Below are positions 35,326 to 44,102 of a stretch of 64,000 nt of DNA, piece by piece. The notes beneath the pieces were generated by a model. That model had not been told where the DNA came from. It saw only the letters and a list, made by a program, of their open reading frames with translations, and did not search any database. Within the stretch, counting starts at the first letter, position 1. Each line of letters begins with the position of its first letter. The stretch spans positions 3,026,001-3,090,000 of the forward strand of contig NZ_CP028918.1 of the NCBI RefSeq assembly GCF_003060865.1, read 5' to 3'. Origin of the DNA: Gemmobacter aquarius (GTDB lineage Bacteria; Pseudomonadota; Alphaproteobacteria; Rhodobacterales; Rhodobacteraceae). The position numbers and the translations under genes were made by a program.

Positions 35326-37176
35326 TTGACCAGACAGCCGCCCTCGTACCCGACGCACCCAGAGGGTGCAGGAACGGTGCAGCTTCGCCTTCTGGCCACC
35401 AGCGATCTGCACGCGCATCTGATGCCCTGGGACTATATCACGGACAAGCCTGCAAGCCTCGGACTCGCCCAGCTTGCGCCGATGATCCGCAGGCTGCGCG
35501 CCGAGGTGCGGAACTGTGTCCTTCTGGACAATGGCGATTTTCTTCAGGGCAGCCCGCTTGGCGACTGGCAGGAACGCCACGGGACGGCGGCCCATCCGAT
35601 GGTCGTGGCGATGAATGCGCTGGGCTATGATGCGGGAACGCTTGGCAACCACGAATTCAGCCATGGTCTGGCGTTTCTCGAACGGGCGTTGACCGTTGCC
35701 CGCTTTCCCGTCGTTTCGGCAAACCTTGGCCGTGGGGGTGGCGGCCCGCTCGTCCCCGCCTTTGTGCTGCTCGACCGGACCGTGACCGATACCACAGGCC
35801 AAGACTGGCCGCTTCGCATCGCCATTACCGGCTTTGCACCACCGCAGACGGCGCTGTGGGAGGCGCTGCGCCTGAACGGCGCGGTGCAAGGCGAAGACAT
35901 CCTGACAGCAGCAGAGCGGACATTGGCCGATCTGGCCGCGGAGAGGCCCGACCTTACGATTGCCCTCGCCCATTCCGGCATTGGTAGCGCCGTGCCGCAT
36001 CGCAACATGGAGAATGCGGCAATCCCGCTTGCGAGTCTGCCGCAGGTCGACGTGATCGTGACAGGTCATACCCATCTGGTGTTTCCCGACACGCAGGCCG
36101 CTGGCCTGCCCGCCCCTGCCGATGCCACGACTGGCACGATCTACGGCAAGCCGGCAGTGATGGCAGGCTTTCACGGGTCCCATCTCGGGGTGATCGATCT
36201 GGAGCTGACGAACGGGCCGCAAGGCTGGCAGCTGTCCTCGCATCGGGTTCGGGCGGTGAAAAGCCCGGCGATCCCCGCCGCCGATCCCGAACTTGCGCGC
36301 CTTGCCACGCCCGCGCATCAGGCGACGGTCACGGCGATGCGCCGCCCTTTGGGGGAAACGACCCACCGTTTGCACAGCAATTTCGCACTGGTTTGCCCCT
36401 GCGCCACCCATCGGCTGATCGCCGAGGCGCAACTGGCCCATTGGAAGGACACCCTGCCACCCGGTTTCGCCGGTGTGCCCCTGCTGGCCGCGGTCGCTCC
36501 GTTCCGGACGGGTGGTCGCGGCGGACCGGGGAACTATTCGCATATTCCGCCCGGGCCGATCCTGCTGCGTCATATCGCGGGTATCTACACGCACCCGAAT
36601 ACACCCGTGCTTCTGGATCTGTCGGGTGCGGAAATCACCGACTGGCTTGAACGGGCCGCGATCCTGTTCCACCAGATCGCCCCGAAAGCAGCGGACGCAG
36701 CGCTGATCCGGCCCGACATACCGGGGTTCGACTTCGACCTGATCCACGGGCTTTCGTTTCGCATCGACCTGTCGCAACCGCCACGTTTCGATGCCAAAGG
36801 CAGCCTGATCGACGCCACGGCACGCCGCATCGGCCAGCTTTCTCTGGACGGACGCCCCATAGACCCCGAAGGCCGCTACCTGCTTGCAACCAACAGTTAC
36901 CGCGCCGGCAGCGGCATCTATCCCGGAACATCCCGCCCCCCCGTTGCGCGAAGCGACATGCCGATTTCCGACCTGATCGCATGGCATGTCGAAACGCGCG
37001 GCACGATCGGAATCGAGGCCGGTCAGCCTTGGGGATTTGCCCCGATGCCGGGCACGACCGTCATCTTCGAGACCGGCCCCGAAGCCGCAGCCCTGCGCGC
37101 AGATATTCCGCAGTTCAGCCCCGAAGTGTTGGGCCAGACGGAAGCGGGTTTCCTGCGCTTTCGCCTTTCGCTGTGA
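35326..37176 (+). CDS. 5'-nucleotidase / 2',3'-cyclic-nucleotide phosphodiesterase family protein
   Basis: This is a metallophosphatase of up to 616 residues. The N-terminal domain has LATSDLHAHL (D-x-H), LLDNGDFLQGSPLGDW, GTLGNHEFSHGL (GNHE), IALAHSGIG and IVTGHTHLVFPD (GHTH). The C-terminal nucleotide-binding domain ends with TNSYRAGSGIYPG. These are the CpdB/UshA signatures. No signal peptide is present from either candidate start (TTG 35326 or GTG 35377), unlike the periplasmic relatives, so it may act in the cytoplasm. A TTGCGT/TATAAA pair (35248-35274, 15-nt spacing) upstream is a possible promoter. Confidence 0.87.
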   Translation: MTRQPPSYPTHPEGAGTVQLRLLATSDLHAHLMPWDYITDKPASLGLAQLAPMIRRLRAEVRNCVLLDNGDFLQGSPLGDWQERHGTAAHPMVVAMNALGYDAGTLGNHEFSHGLAFLERALTVARFPVVSANLGRGGGGPLVPAFVLLDRTVTDTTGQDWPLRIAITGFAPPQTALWEALRLNGAVQGEDILTAAERTLADLAAERPDLTIALAHSGIGSAVPHRNMENAAIPLASLPQVDVIVTGHTHLVFPDTQAAGLPAPADATTGTIYGKPAVMAGFHGSHLGVIDLELTNGPQGWQLSSHRVRAVKSPAIPAADPELARLATPAHQATVTAMRRPLGETTHRLHSNFALVCPCATHRLIAEAQLAHWKDTLPPGFAGVPLLAAVAPFRTGGRGGPGNYSHIPPGPILLRHIAGIYTHPNTPVLLDLSGAEITDWLERAAILFHQIAPKAADAALIRPDIPGFDFDLIHGLSFRIDLSQPPRFDAKGSLIDATARRIGQLSLDGRPIDPEGRYLLATNSYRAGSGIYPGTSRPPVARSDMPISDLIAWHVETRGTIGIEAGQPWGFAPMPGTTVIFETGPEAAALRADIPQFSPEVLGQTEAGFLRFRLSL

Positions 37177-37215
37177 TCGGCTAGGAAGGCGCCGCACCGC
37201 GAAAGGACCGCCCCC

Positions 37216-37842
37216 ATGTTCGACGCCGTCTTCTTCGACCTCGACGGAACGCTGATCGACACCGAAAGCCTGGCCATGACATCGGGCCTTGCCGCCTTTG
37301 CCGCCTGCGGCCATCCGGTGGACGAGGCTTTCATGCATGGCCTTGTGGGCAAAGCTGAACCGATGGCCGCAAAGATCATCCAAAGCACTCTGCCGCTGCT
37401 CGATCTTGTGCAGTTCCACGAGCATTGGCGTCTGGGCTTTGATAACGCCATGAGCGAGGGGCTGCCGTTGAAGGCGGGCGCGGTCGAATTGCTTGGCCGG
37501 ATCGCGCATCCAATGGCGCTTGTCACCTCGTCCGGGCGCAAAGGGGCACATCACAAGCTGGGAATCGCCGGCCTGACCGCGCATTTCCGCGAGATCATCA
37601 CCTTTGACGACGTGACTGCACCGAAGCCTGAACCGGAACCCTATCTGCTTGCGGCGGAACGTCTGGGCGTGCACCCGTCGCGTTGCCTTGTGTTCGAAGA
37701 CAGCGATATCGGCGCCGAAGCCGCGCATCGTGCCGGTTGCGTGGTCGTGCAGATTCCCGACGTGGCGCCGACCGACGGCCGCTTTGCAGCCCATGTCGCG
37801 GCCGACCTTATGACCGGTGCCCGCCTTGCCGGTCTGATCTGA
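37216..37842 (+). CDS. HAD-family phosphatase (beta-phosphoglucomutase-like)
   Basis: This 208-residue phosphatase has motif I FFDLDGTLIDTES (two Asp), motif II LVTSSGRKGA, motif III with Lys in APKPEPEPYLLA, and motif IV VFEDSDIGAEAA. A four-helix cap follows motif I, as in phosphoglycolate phosphatase and beta-phosphoglucomutase relatives. Substrate unknown. It is 39 nt after the nucleotidase gene and may share its transcript, which would fit nucleotide or sugar phosphate salvage. Confidence 0.86.
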   Translation: MFDAVFFDLDGTLIDTESLAMTSGLAAFAACGHPVDEAFMHGLVGKAEPMAAKIIQSTLPLLDLVQFHEHWRLGFDNAMSEGLPLKAGAVELLGRIAHPMALVTSSGRKGAHHKLGIAGLTAHFREIITFDDVTAPKPEPEPYLLAAERLGVHPSRCLVFEDSDIGAEAAHRAGCVVVQIPDVAPTDGRFAAHVAADLMTGARLAGLI

Positions 37843-37872
37843 ACGCAGCGTCAAAGCACTGTCCGGACCCGC

Positions 37873-37900
37873 TTGCGAATCCCGCTGTTGCCACCTATAT
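37873..37900 (+). promoter_or_regulatory. Promoter of the SRP RNA gene
   Basis: TTGCGA (37873-37878), a 16-nt spacer, and CTATAT (37895-37900) sit 4-5 nt before the RNA 5' end, the right distance for its transcription start. Confidence 0.7.
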
Positions 37901-37903
37901 GGG

Positions 37904-38003
37904 CCGTGAGAGGTTGGCGCGGGCGAGCGCCTCGCCAACCCGGTCAGGTCCGGAAGGAAGCAGCCGTAACGAGCCCCGCTTGGGTCGTTGTCAGCCTCTC
38001 ACC
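37904..38003 (+). ncRNA. ffs: Signal recognition particle RNA (4.5S type)
   Basis: The RNA is about 100 nt long. The highly conserved apical domain is GGTCAGGTCCGGAAGGAAGC followed by AGCC, with the GGAA tetraloop and the symmetric loop that binds Ffh. Terminal arms GTGAGAGG (37906-37913) and CCTCTCAC (37995-38002) close the helix, followed by TTTT. It guides membrane and secreted proteins together with Ffh. The 3' arm overlaps the end of the phosphatase gene on the other strand. Confidence 0.95.
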
Positions 38004-38469
38004 TTTTCCATACACTTCCGGTCGTTGCCCATTCGTATTGTGCAGGCGTTTCGACCGCGCAGGGGCGCACCGACCGCAACCGCACCAGCGCCGCCGCAGG
38101 CGCTTCGCCCGATGCGACCATCAGGCGTAGGACAGCCGCACCCGATCGTCCGCATCCGGCCATGCAATGCACATGCACATGGCCGCCCCGCGCCAGCACA
38201 TCGCGCGCCGCAGCCTCGGCGTCCGGCCAACCGGCCTCCGGCGCGCCGTAATCCCTGACCGGCACGTGCCGCCACACCACGCCCGCTGCGGCCAGCGCCT
38301 CGGGCAATCCAGCCGCGCCCACGCGCTCCATCTCGGCGCTCTCGGTCAGGCTGAGCACCAGATCGGGCGGCCCGGTCAGCAAGGTTACAAGGTCGCCCGC
38401 GAAATCTCCGCCCCGTCCGGCACAGGGACCGATAGATACCTCGCCCCCGCCGACCCTCAGAACCGCCAT
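37999..38469 (-). CDS. Protein-tyrosine/dual-specificity phosphatase-like protein
   Basis: This 156-residue protein has the P-loop HVHCMAGCGRSGAAVLRL, matching the H-C-x5-R-S/T signature of Cys-based phosphatases. A candidate general-acid loop, VPVRDYGAPE, lies about 35 residues earlier. It may act on phosphotyrosine or another phosphate ester. Its TGA stop (38001-37999) lies inside the terminal stem of the SRP RNA gene on the opposite strand. It is divergent from dnaX. Confidence 0.8.
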   Translation of the reverse strand: MAVLRVGGGEVSIGPCAGRGGDFAGDLVTLLTGPPDLVLSLTESAEMERVGAAGLPEALAAAGVVWRHVPVRDYGAPEAGWPDAEAAARDVLARGGHVHVHCMAGCGRSGAAVLRLMVASGEAPAAALVRLRSVRPCAVETPAQYEWATTGSVWKR

Positions 38470-38542
38470 CGCCCCTCCCTTGGGTTTACGCCGCCCGCGC
38501 CCGGCCCTAGTGTAACCGCTGATTCAGGTGAAAGCGGTTCCC

Positions 38543-40305
38543 ATGTCCGACGCTCCGGAAAAAGCCTATCAGGTCCTTGCCCGCAAGTACCGCCCGCAAA
38601 CCTTTGCCGACCTTATCGGCCAAGAGGCGATGGTTCGAACCCTGAAGAACGCCTTTGCGGCTGACCGCATCGCCCACGCCTTTGTGATGACCGGCGTGCG
38701 GGGGGTGGGCAAGACCACTACGGCCCGCATCATCGCCAAGGGGTTGAACTGCACAGGCCCCGACGGCACCGGTGGCCCCACGACCGAACCCTGCGGCGTC
38801 TGCGAACCCTGCCGCGCCATTGCCGAAGGCCGCCACGTCGACGTTATGGAAATGGATGCGGCCAGCCGCACCGGCGTGGGCGACATCCGTGAAATCATCG
38901 ATAGCGTGCATTATCGGGCGGCCAGCGCCCGCTACAAGATCTACATCATCGACGAAGTGCACATGCTGTCGACCAACGCCTTCAACGCGCTGCTCAAGAC
39001 GCTGGAAGAACCGCCCGCACATGTGAAATTCATCTTTGCCACCACCGAAATCCGCAAGGTTCCGGTCACCGTGCTGTCGCGCTGCCAACGCTTCGACCTG
39101 AAACGGATCGAGCCCGAAGTGATGATGGCCCACCTTGCGCGGGTCGCTACGGCCGAAGGTGCAAGCCTTGCGCCCGACGCGATGGCCCTGATCACGCGGG
39201 CGGCCGAGGGATCGGTGCGCGATGCCATGTCGCTGATGGATCAGGCCATCGCCCATGGCGCGGGGACCACCAGCGCAGCGCAGGTCCGTGCCATGCTTGG
39301 CCTTGCCGACCGTGGCCGCGTGCTCGACCTTTTCGACATGATCCTGACGGGCGATGCCGCAGGGGCACTGTCAGAGCTTGCCGCGCAATATGCCGACGGA
39401 GCCGACCCCATGGCCGTGCTGCGCGATCTGGCCGAGATCACGCATTGGATTTCGGTGATCAAGATCACGCCTTCTGCAGCCGAAGACCCGACGACGCCGC
39501 CGGATGAACGCACGCGCGGGCTGGACATGGCCGAAAGGCTGCCGATGCGGGTTCTGTCGCGCATGTGGCAGATGCTGCTGAAATCGCTGGAAGAAGTGCC
39601 CTTGGCCCCCAATGCGATGATGGCCGCCGAAATGGCGGTGATCCGGATGACGCATGTAGCCGACCTGCCCGACCCGGAAGCGCTGATCCGCAAGCTGCAA
39701 AGCCAACCGCAACCGCCGATGGGCGGCGGCGCTCCGGCAGGGGGGGCGGCAGCGGCGGAATGGTTCACGGTGCATCCATGCGGATGGCACCCGCCGCCCC
39801 GATGCGCGGCCCGACGATGCAGGGCGGCACACAGGGCAATCAGGCGCTCGCCTTGGCCGAAGACCAGTTGCAGGTCTATGCAACCTTCGACGCGGTGGTC
39901 GAACTGATCCGCACCAAACGCGACATGAAACTGCTGTTCGAGGTCGAAACCAACCTGCGCCTCGCCCGCTACGCGCCGGGCCGCATCGAATTCCAACCCA
40001 CTGGCGATGCCGCACCCGATCTTGCAGCCCGCCTTGGCCAGCGTTTGCAAGGCTGGACCGGCGCGCGCTGGGGTGTGTCGGTCGTGAATGACGGCGGTGG
40101 CCAGACCATCGCCGAATCCCGCGATGCCGACCGGCTGCAAGCCGAAGCCGAGGCACAGGCCAACCCTCTCGTCCAAGCCGTGCTGACCGCCTTTCCCGGC
40201 GCAAGGATTGCCGAGATACGTACCCCCGAAACCCTGGCCGCAGCCGCCCTGACCGAGGCCCTGCCCGAGGTCGAGGATGAGTGGGACCCGTTCGAAGACA
40301 GCTGA
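38543..40305 (+). CDS. dnaX: DNA polymerase III subunit tau/gamma, frame break at a G7 run
   Basis: DnaX is the clamp-loader ATPase. The AAA+ domain starts YQVLARKYRPQTFADLIGQ and has Walker A GVRGVGKTTTA, a zinc site with four Cys (CTGPDG to CGVCEPC), Walker B YIIDEVHML and the SRC motif VLSRCQRFDL. After domain III and a Gly/Pro-rich linker the frame changes at the G run 39740-39746. Unshifted reading stops at 39907 (455 codons). One extra G gives GGMVHGASMRMAP and a C-terminal tau domain that ends EDEWDPFEDS at 40305 (587 residues). The cause may be a miscalled run or real slippage; see findings. It is followed by ybaB and recR. Confidence 0.93.
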
Positions 40306-40317
40306 AAAGGACAAGAT

Positions 40318-40671
40318 ATGCTCAAAGGTATTCCCGGACTCGGCGCCCTTGGCGATATGGCCGGAATGATGAAAAAAGCGCAGGAAATGCAGACCAAGAT
40401 GGCCGAGATGCAAGAGCAACTCGCCAATACGGTCGTTCTGGGCGAATCGGGCGCGGGGCTGGTCAAGGCCCGCGTGACGGCCAAGGGCGAGGTGACCGGG
40501 CTCGACATCGACCCGTCGATCCTCGTCGCATCGGAGAAAGAGGTCGTCGAAGATCTGATCGTCGCCGCGATCCGCGATGCTCAAAGCCGTGGCGCGCAGC
40601 GCATGGCCGATGAAATGCGAAAGATGACCGACGCGCTTGGCCTACCCGCCGACATGAAACTGCCGTTTTGA
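40318..40671 (+). CDS. YbaB/EbfC nucleoid-associated protein
   Basis: This 117-residue DNA-binding protein has the typical [22 protein letters not shown] helix, [17 protein letters not shown] and a [11 protein letters not shown] helix. The dnaX-ybaB-recR order is conserved across bacteria. It starts 12 nt after dnaX and its stop overlaps the recR ATG (TGATG). Confidence 0.95.
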   Translation: MLKGIPGLGALGDMAGMMKKAQEMQTKMAEMQEQLANTVVLGESGAGLVKARVTAKGEVTGLDIDPSILVASEKEVVEDLIVAAIRDAQSRGAQRMADEMRKMTDALGLPADMKLPF

Positions 40672-41273
40672 TGCAGGACGACGCCCCGCGCGAAATCGAG
40701 GCGCTGATCGACCTCATGGCGCGGCTGCCGGGGCTTGGCCCCCGCTCGGCGCGACGTGCGGTCTTGACGCTTCTGAAGAAGCGCGGCCAGTTGATGGCCC
40801 CGCTCGCGCAGGCGATGGCAAACGTGGCGCTGAACGCGCGTGACTGCGTGATCTGCGGCAATATCGGCACCGCCGACCGCTGCGCGATCTGTGCCGACGA
40901 CCGCCGCGCCATACCCGAAATCTGTGTGGTCGAGGATGTCGCCGATCTTTGGGCGATGGAACGCGCGGGCGTTTTCAAAGGCCGCTACCACGTGCTTGGT
41001 GGCACACTTTCGGCGCTCGACGGCATCGGCCCCGAAGATCTGCGTATCCCGCATCTCGCCGCCCGTGTCCGTGACGAAGGCGTAGCCGAGATCATCCTTG
41101 CGCTGAACGCCACAGTCGACGGTCAGACCACAGCCCATTACATCGCCGACAGCCTGTCAGGCGCAGGCGTGGCCATCACCTCGCTCGCCCAGGGCGTGCC
41201 CATCGGCGGCGAACTGGACTATCTCGACGATGGCACCATCGGCGCAGCCCTGCGTGCCCGCAAACGGTTCTGA
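40671..41273 (+). CDS. recR: Recombination protein RecR
   Basis: RecR works with RecO and RecF to load RecA at gaps. The 200-residue protein has a helix-hairpin-helix ([17 protein letters not shown]), a C4 zinc finger (CVICG to CAICADD), a Toprim domain starting [17 protein letters not shown], and the C-terminal Walker-B-like region [15 protein letters not shown]. The ATG overlaps the ybaB stop. Confidence 0.96.
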   Translation: MQDDAPREIEALIDLMARLPGLGPRSARRAVLTLLKKRGQLMAPLAQAMANVALNARDCVICGNIGTADRCAICADDRRAIPEICVVEDVADLWAMERAGVFKGRYHVLGGTLSALDGIGPEDLRIPHLAARVRDEGVAEIILALNATVDGQTTAHYIADSLSGAGVAITSLAQGVPIGGELDYLDDGTIGAALRARKRF

Positions 41274-41290
41274 CAAGAAGCGCCCGCCCC

Positions 41291-41311
41291 TTCATCTTGG
41301 CAAAAATACTC
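41291..41311 (+). repeat. Stop-proximal repeat motif, copy 4
   Basis: TTCATCTTGGCAAAAATACT followed by C, beginning 17 nt after the recR stop on the recR strand. A GC-rich inverted repeat near 41355-41376 (CCCTCCCCC / GGGGGAGGG) follows. Confidence 0.55.
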
Positions 41312-41421
41312 AAACACATCGCGTCCCCCCTTGCACCGCACCAGAACCATCGCCTCCCTCCCCCCAATGGGGGAGGGCTGGGGTGGGGGGGGACGTCAAG
41401 CAACGGCAAGCGGCAACAAGC

Positions 41422-41454
41422 AGAAAGCCCCGATCCAGCGGACGGGGGCTTTCT
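41422..41454 (-). terminator. Terminator of trcR
   Basis: AGAAAGCCCC pairs with GGGGCTTTCT across a short loop; on the minus strand the stem ends in TTTCTG, 22 nt after the trcR stop. The stem can work in both directions. Confidence 0.7.
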
Positions 41455-41475
41455 TGAACAATCCGGACGATACGA

Positions 41476-42228
41476 TCAGCGGCGCGGGCTGTCGTCTTCG
41501 TCATCCTCGTCGTCATCATCGTTTGCGGGAAGGTTGAAGAAGCTTTCCGCATCCGAGAAATCGGCCGGCTTTTCTTCCCGCTCGGTCCGCGCGAACTGCT
41601 CGAGGCCCGAAGGCATCTTCGGCTCGGTGTCCATGCCAAGCGATTGCTCGGTCGACACCAGCTTGCGCCGCTCGTCATCCGTCATCACGGTGCCTTCCGA
41701 GGCCTTCTTGCGGGCGGCAGCCTGCACGGCGGAATCAAGCTCGGACTGACGGCACAAGCCCAGCGCAACCGGATCGATCGGCGAGATGCCGTTGATGTTC
41801 CAGTGGGTCCGCTCGCGGATCGACTGGATCGTGGGCTTCGTGGTGCCCACAAGCTTGCCGATGGCCCCGTCCGACAGTTCGGGGTGGAACTTGACCAGCC
41901 ACAGAATCGCGGCCGGACGGTCCTGTCGCTTGGAAAGCGGAGTGTAACGCGGTCCGCGACGCTTTTCCTCGCCCACGGCGGCGGCGTTGAACTTGATCTT
42001 CAGCATGTAAAGCGGGTCTTTCTGACCCTTCTCGATCTCGACTGCATCAAGCTGGTTGTTCGCGACCGGATCGAAGCCCTTGACGCCCGTGGCAACATCC
42101 CCGTCGGCGATGCCCTGCACTTCCAACTCGTGCATCCCGCAGAAACCGGCGATCTGGCGGAAGGACAGCGTGGTGTTGTCGACAAGCCAGACAGCGGTGG
42201 CCTTGGCCATAAGCGGCTTCGTCGTCAT
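41476..42228 (-). CDS. trcR: Cell cycle transcriptional regulator TrcR (DUF1013)
   Basis: This 250-residue protein is found almost only in alphaproteobacteria. It starts MTTKPLMAKATAVWLVDNTTLSFRQIAGFCGMHELEV, followed by DPLYMLKIKF and a second helix-turn-helix-like region GAIGKLVGTTKPTIQSIRERTHWN. The C-terminal end is an acidic tail (DDDDEDDEDD). TrcR binds RNA polymerase and promoters in related bacteria. AAGGAG lies 8 nt before ATG 42228; the long frame upstream of this is not coding. Confidence 0.9.
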   Translation of the reverse strand: MTTKPLMAKATAVWLVDNTTLSFRQIAGFCGMHELEVQGIADGDVATGVKGFDPVANNQLDAVEIEKGQKDPLYMLKIKFNAAAVGEEKRRGPRYTPLSKRQDRPAAILWLVKFHPELSDGAIGKLVGTTKPTIQSIRERTHWNINGISPIDPVALGLCRQSELDSAVQAAARKKASEGTVMTDDERRKLVSTEQSLGMDTEPKMPSGLEQFARTEREEKPADFSDAESFFNLPANDDDDEDDEDDSPRR

Positions 42229-42366
42229 CGGATGCTCCTTTACAAAATCTCTCGTGGCCATGAAACCGTAGGCCGGTAAATCGGCTGCGACCGGGGCCGC
42301 CTTTCCACGATTTCGGGGAAGTTCAACCGCGCGTATAGTGAGTTTTCGGGTAAGAGGAAAGTGGAA

Positions 42367-43011
42367 ATGATGTTGCATCGCTTGGCCCTGATCGCGGCCC
42401 TTTCGACGATGGCAAACCCCGTGCGGGCCGAGGGAGAACGCGCCGGTGATTTCGATTACTACGTGATGGCGCTGTCGTGGTCGGCGACATGGTGCAGCCT
42501 GACCGGAGATGCGCGGGGCGATCCGCAATGCGACGCGGGGCGCGGTTTCGATTTCACCCTGCACGGGCTTTGGCCGAATTACGAAGACGGCTTTCCCTCG
42601 TTCTGCCGCACAGGACAGCCAGACCCGACACGGGGCGAGACGGCGGCCATGTCCGATATCATGGGCGGCGCGGGCCTTGCATTCTATGAATGGAAGAAAC
42701 ACGGCCGCTGCTCGGGCCTGTCGCCGCGCGACTATTTTGCCGCCTCGCGCCGCGCCTATGACAGCGTGACCATCCCGCCCGTCCTGCGCGGATTGCCCAA
42801 ACGCGTCACACTCCCCGCGAGCGTGGTCGAAGACGCCTTCGTCGAGGCCAACCCGCAACTGTCCCGCGACGCAATTACCGTCACCTGCGATGACGGCATG
42901 ATAGAAGAGGTCCGCATCTGCCTGACGCGCGACCTCGAACCCCGCGATTGTGGCGTGGATGTCCGCCGCGATTGTTCGCTGAAAGACGCCGTTCTGGTAC
43001 CCGTCAGGTAG
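42367..43011 (+). CDS. RNase T2 family endoribonuclease
   Basis: This 214-residue secreted or periplasmic RNase has a signal peptide (LALIAALSTMANPVRA). It carries both catalytic segments, CAS I FTLHGLWPNYEDG and CAS II FYEWKKHGRCSG, with the two active His residues. Eight or more Cys residues suit disulfides of an exported protein. It cleaves single-stranded RNA, probably for scavenging. The stop codon TAG lies within the terminal repeat of the 93-bp element. Confidence 0.92.
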   Translation: MMLHRLALIAALSTMANPVRAEGERAGDFDYYVMALSWSATWCSLTGDARGDPQCDAGRGFDFTLHGLWPNYEDGFPSFCRTGQPDPTRGETAAMSDIMGGAGLAFYEWKKHGRCSGLSPRDYFAASRRAYDSVTIPPVLRGLPKRVTLPASVVEDAFVEANPQLSRDAITVTCDDGMIEEVRICLTRDLEPRDCGVDVRRDCSLKDAVLVPVR

Positions 43012-43100
43012 GGTGGGTGGTTCCGCGACTGCGCGGGTTCACCCACCCTGGGCACAGGTGGGTCAACCCGTCTGCACGCAGCCGGAACGACCCACCCTAC
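43008..43100. repeat. 93-bp palindromic element with inverted ends
   Basis: GTAGGGTGGGT (43008-43018) and ACCCACCCTAC (43090-43100) are perfect 11-bp terminal inverted repeats, extended inwards by TTCCG/CGGAA. An inner pair (GGGTTCACCCACC and GGTGGGTCAACCC) nearly matches too. The left TAG is the stop of the RNase T2 gene and the right TAG (minus strand) is the stop of the quinone oxidoreductase gene. A shorter relative is at 51630-51654. Confidence 0.8.
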
Positions 43101-44089
43101 GCTTCGACCTTCAGGACGATCTTTCCCACATGGCCCGAGCTTTCCATCCGCTCATGCGCCTTTGCTGCATCTTCCAGCACGAACTCGCTGTCCATCACCG
43201 GTTTGAACTTGCCGCCCGCGATCATCGGCCAGACATTCGCCTCGACCTCGGCGGCGATGCGCGCCTTGGCAAGGTCGCTTTGCGGGCGCAAGGTCGATCC
43301 GGTAATCAGCAGACGCCGCATCATCACCTCGGCAAAGTTCAGCTCCACCTTCGCACCGGTCAGGAAGGCGATCTGCACCAGCCGCCCCTCGGTCGCCAAA
43401 GCCTTCACGTTGCGCGGCAGGTATGATCCGCCGACCATGTCGAGGATAAGCTGCGCGCCCCCCTCGTCATGCATCATCGCCACGAAATCGCCGGTGCGAT
43501 AGTTCAGCGCCTTGTCGGCCCCCAGCGCCTCGCAGGCGGCACATTTCTCGTCAGAGCCCGCAGTCGTAAACACCCGCGCACCCAGCGCCTTGGCGATCTG
43601 TATCGCGGTCGTGCCGATCCCGCTTGACCCGCCATGCACCAGGAACCGCTCGCCCGCCTTGAGCCCGCCGCGCATCACCACGTTGGACCAGACGGTAAAG
43701 CAGGTTTCCGGCAGGCAGGCCGCCTCGCGCAGGCCCATTCCCGCCGGCACCGGCAGCGCGTGGCTTTCGGGAGTGGTCACGTATTCCGCATAGCCGCCCC
43801 CCGGCAGCAAGGCGCAGACCTTGTCGCCGATGGTCCAGCGCGTCACCCCCGGCCCGACCTCGACCACCGTGCCCGACGCTTCAAGCCCCGGCAAGGGCGA
43901 GGCATTGGCGGGCGGCGCATAGGACCCTGCCCTTTGCAAGGCGTCGGGCCGGTTCACGCCCGCATAGGCTACACGTATCACGATCTGCCCGTGTTTCGGC
44001 ACCGGCACAGGCTTTGTCACGGGCACCAGCACCTCTGGCCCGCCGGGTTCGCGGATCTCCACGGCGCGCATCGTGTGGGACATTTCCAT
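43097..44089 (-). CDS. NAD(P)H-quinone oxidoreductase (zinc-free MDR, PIG3 type)
   Basis: This 330-residue medium-chain oxidoreductase has the GroES-like N-terminal domain (YAGVNRPDALQRAGSY, LPGLEASGTVVEVG). It has the quinone-oxidoreductase signature region FLVHGGSSGIGTTAIQIAKALGARVF with the NADPH motif. Zinc-binding cysteines are absent, as expected. It probably reduces quinones or other electrophiles. It lies 13 nt after COQ9 and likely shares its transcript. Confidence 0.9.
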   Translation of the reverse strand: MEMSHTMRAVEIREPGGPEVLVPVTKPVPVPKHGQIVIRVAYAGVNRPDALQRAGSYAPPANASPLPGLEASGTVVEVGPGVTRWTIGDKVCALLPGGGYAEYVTTPESHALPVPAGMGLREAACLPETCFTVWSNVVMRGGLKAGERFLVHGGSSGIGTTAIQIAKALGARVFTTAGSDEKCAACEALGADKALNYRTGDFVAMMHDEGGAQLILDMVGGSYLPRNVKALATEGRLVQIAFLTGAKVELNFAEVMMRRLLITGSTLRPQSDLAKARIAAEVEANVWPMIAGGKFKPVMDSEFVLEDAAKAHERMESSGHVGKIVLKVEA

Positions 44090-44102
44090 TTCTTGGGGCC
44101 TT

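Noticed and set aside
35131-37938. A 935-codon open frame on the minus strand across nudC and the nucleotidase
   Set aside because: It is antisense to genes with complete catalytic motifs, has Cys/His/Arg-rich low-complexity composition and no family signature. High GC makes such shadow frames common.
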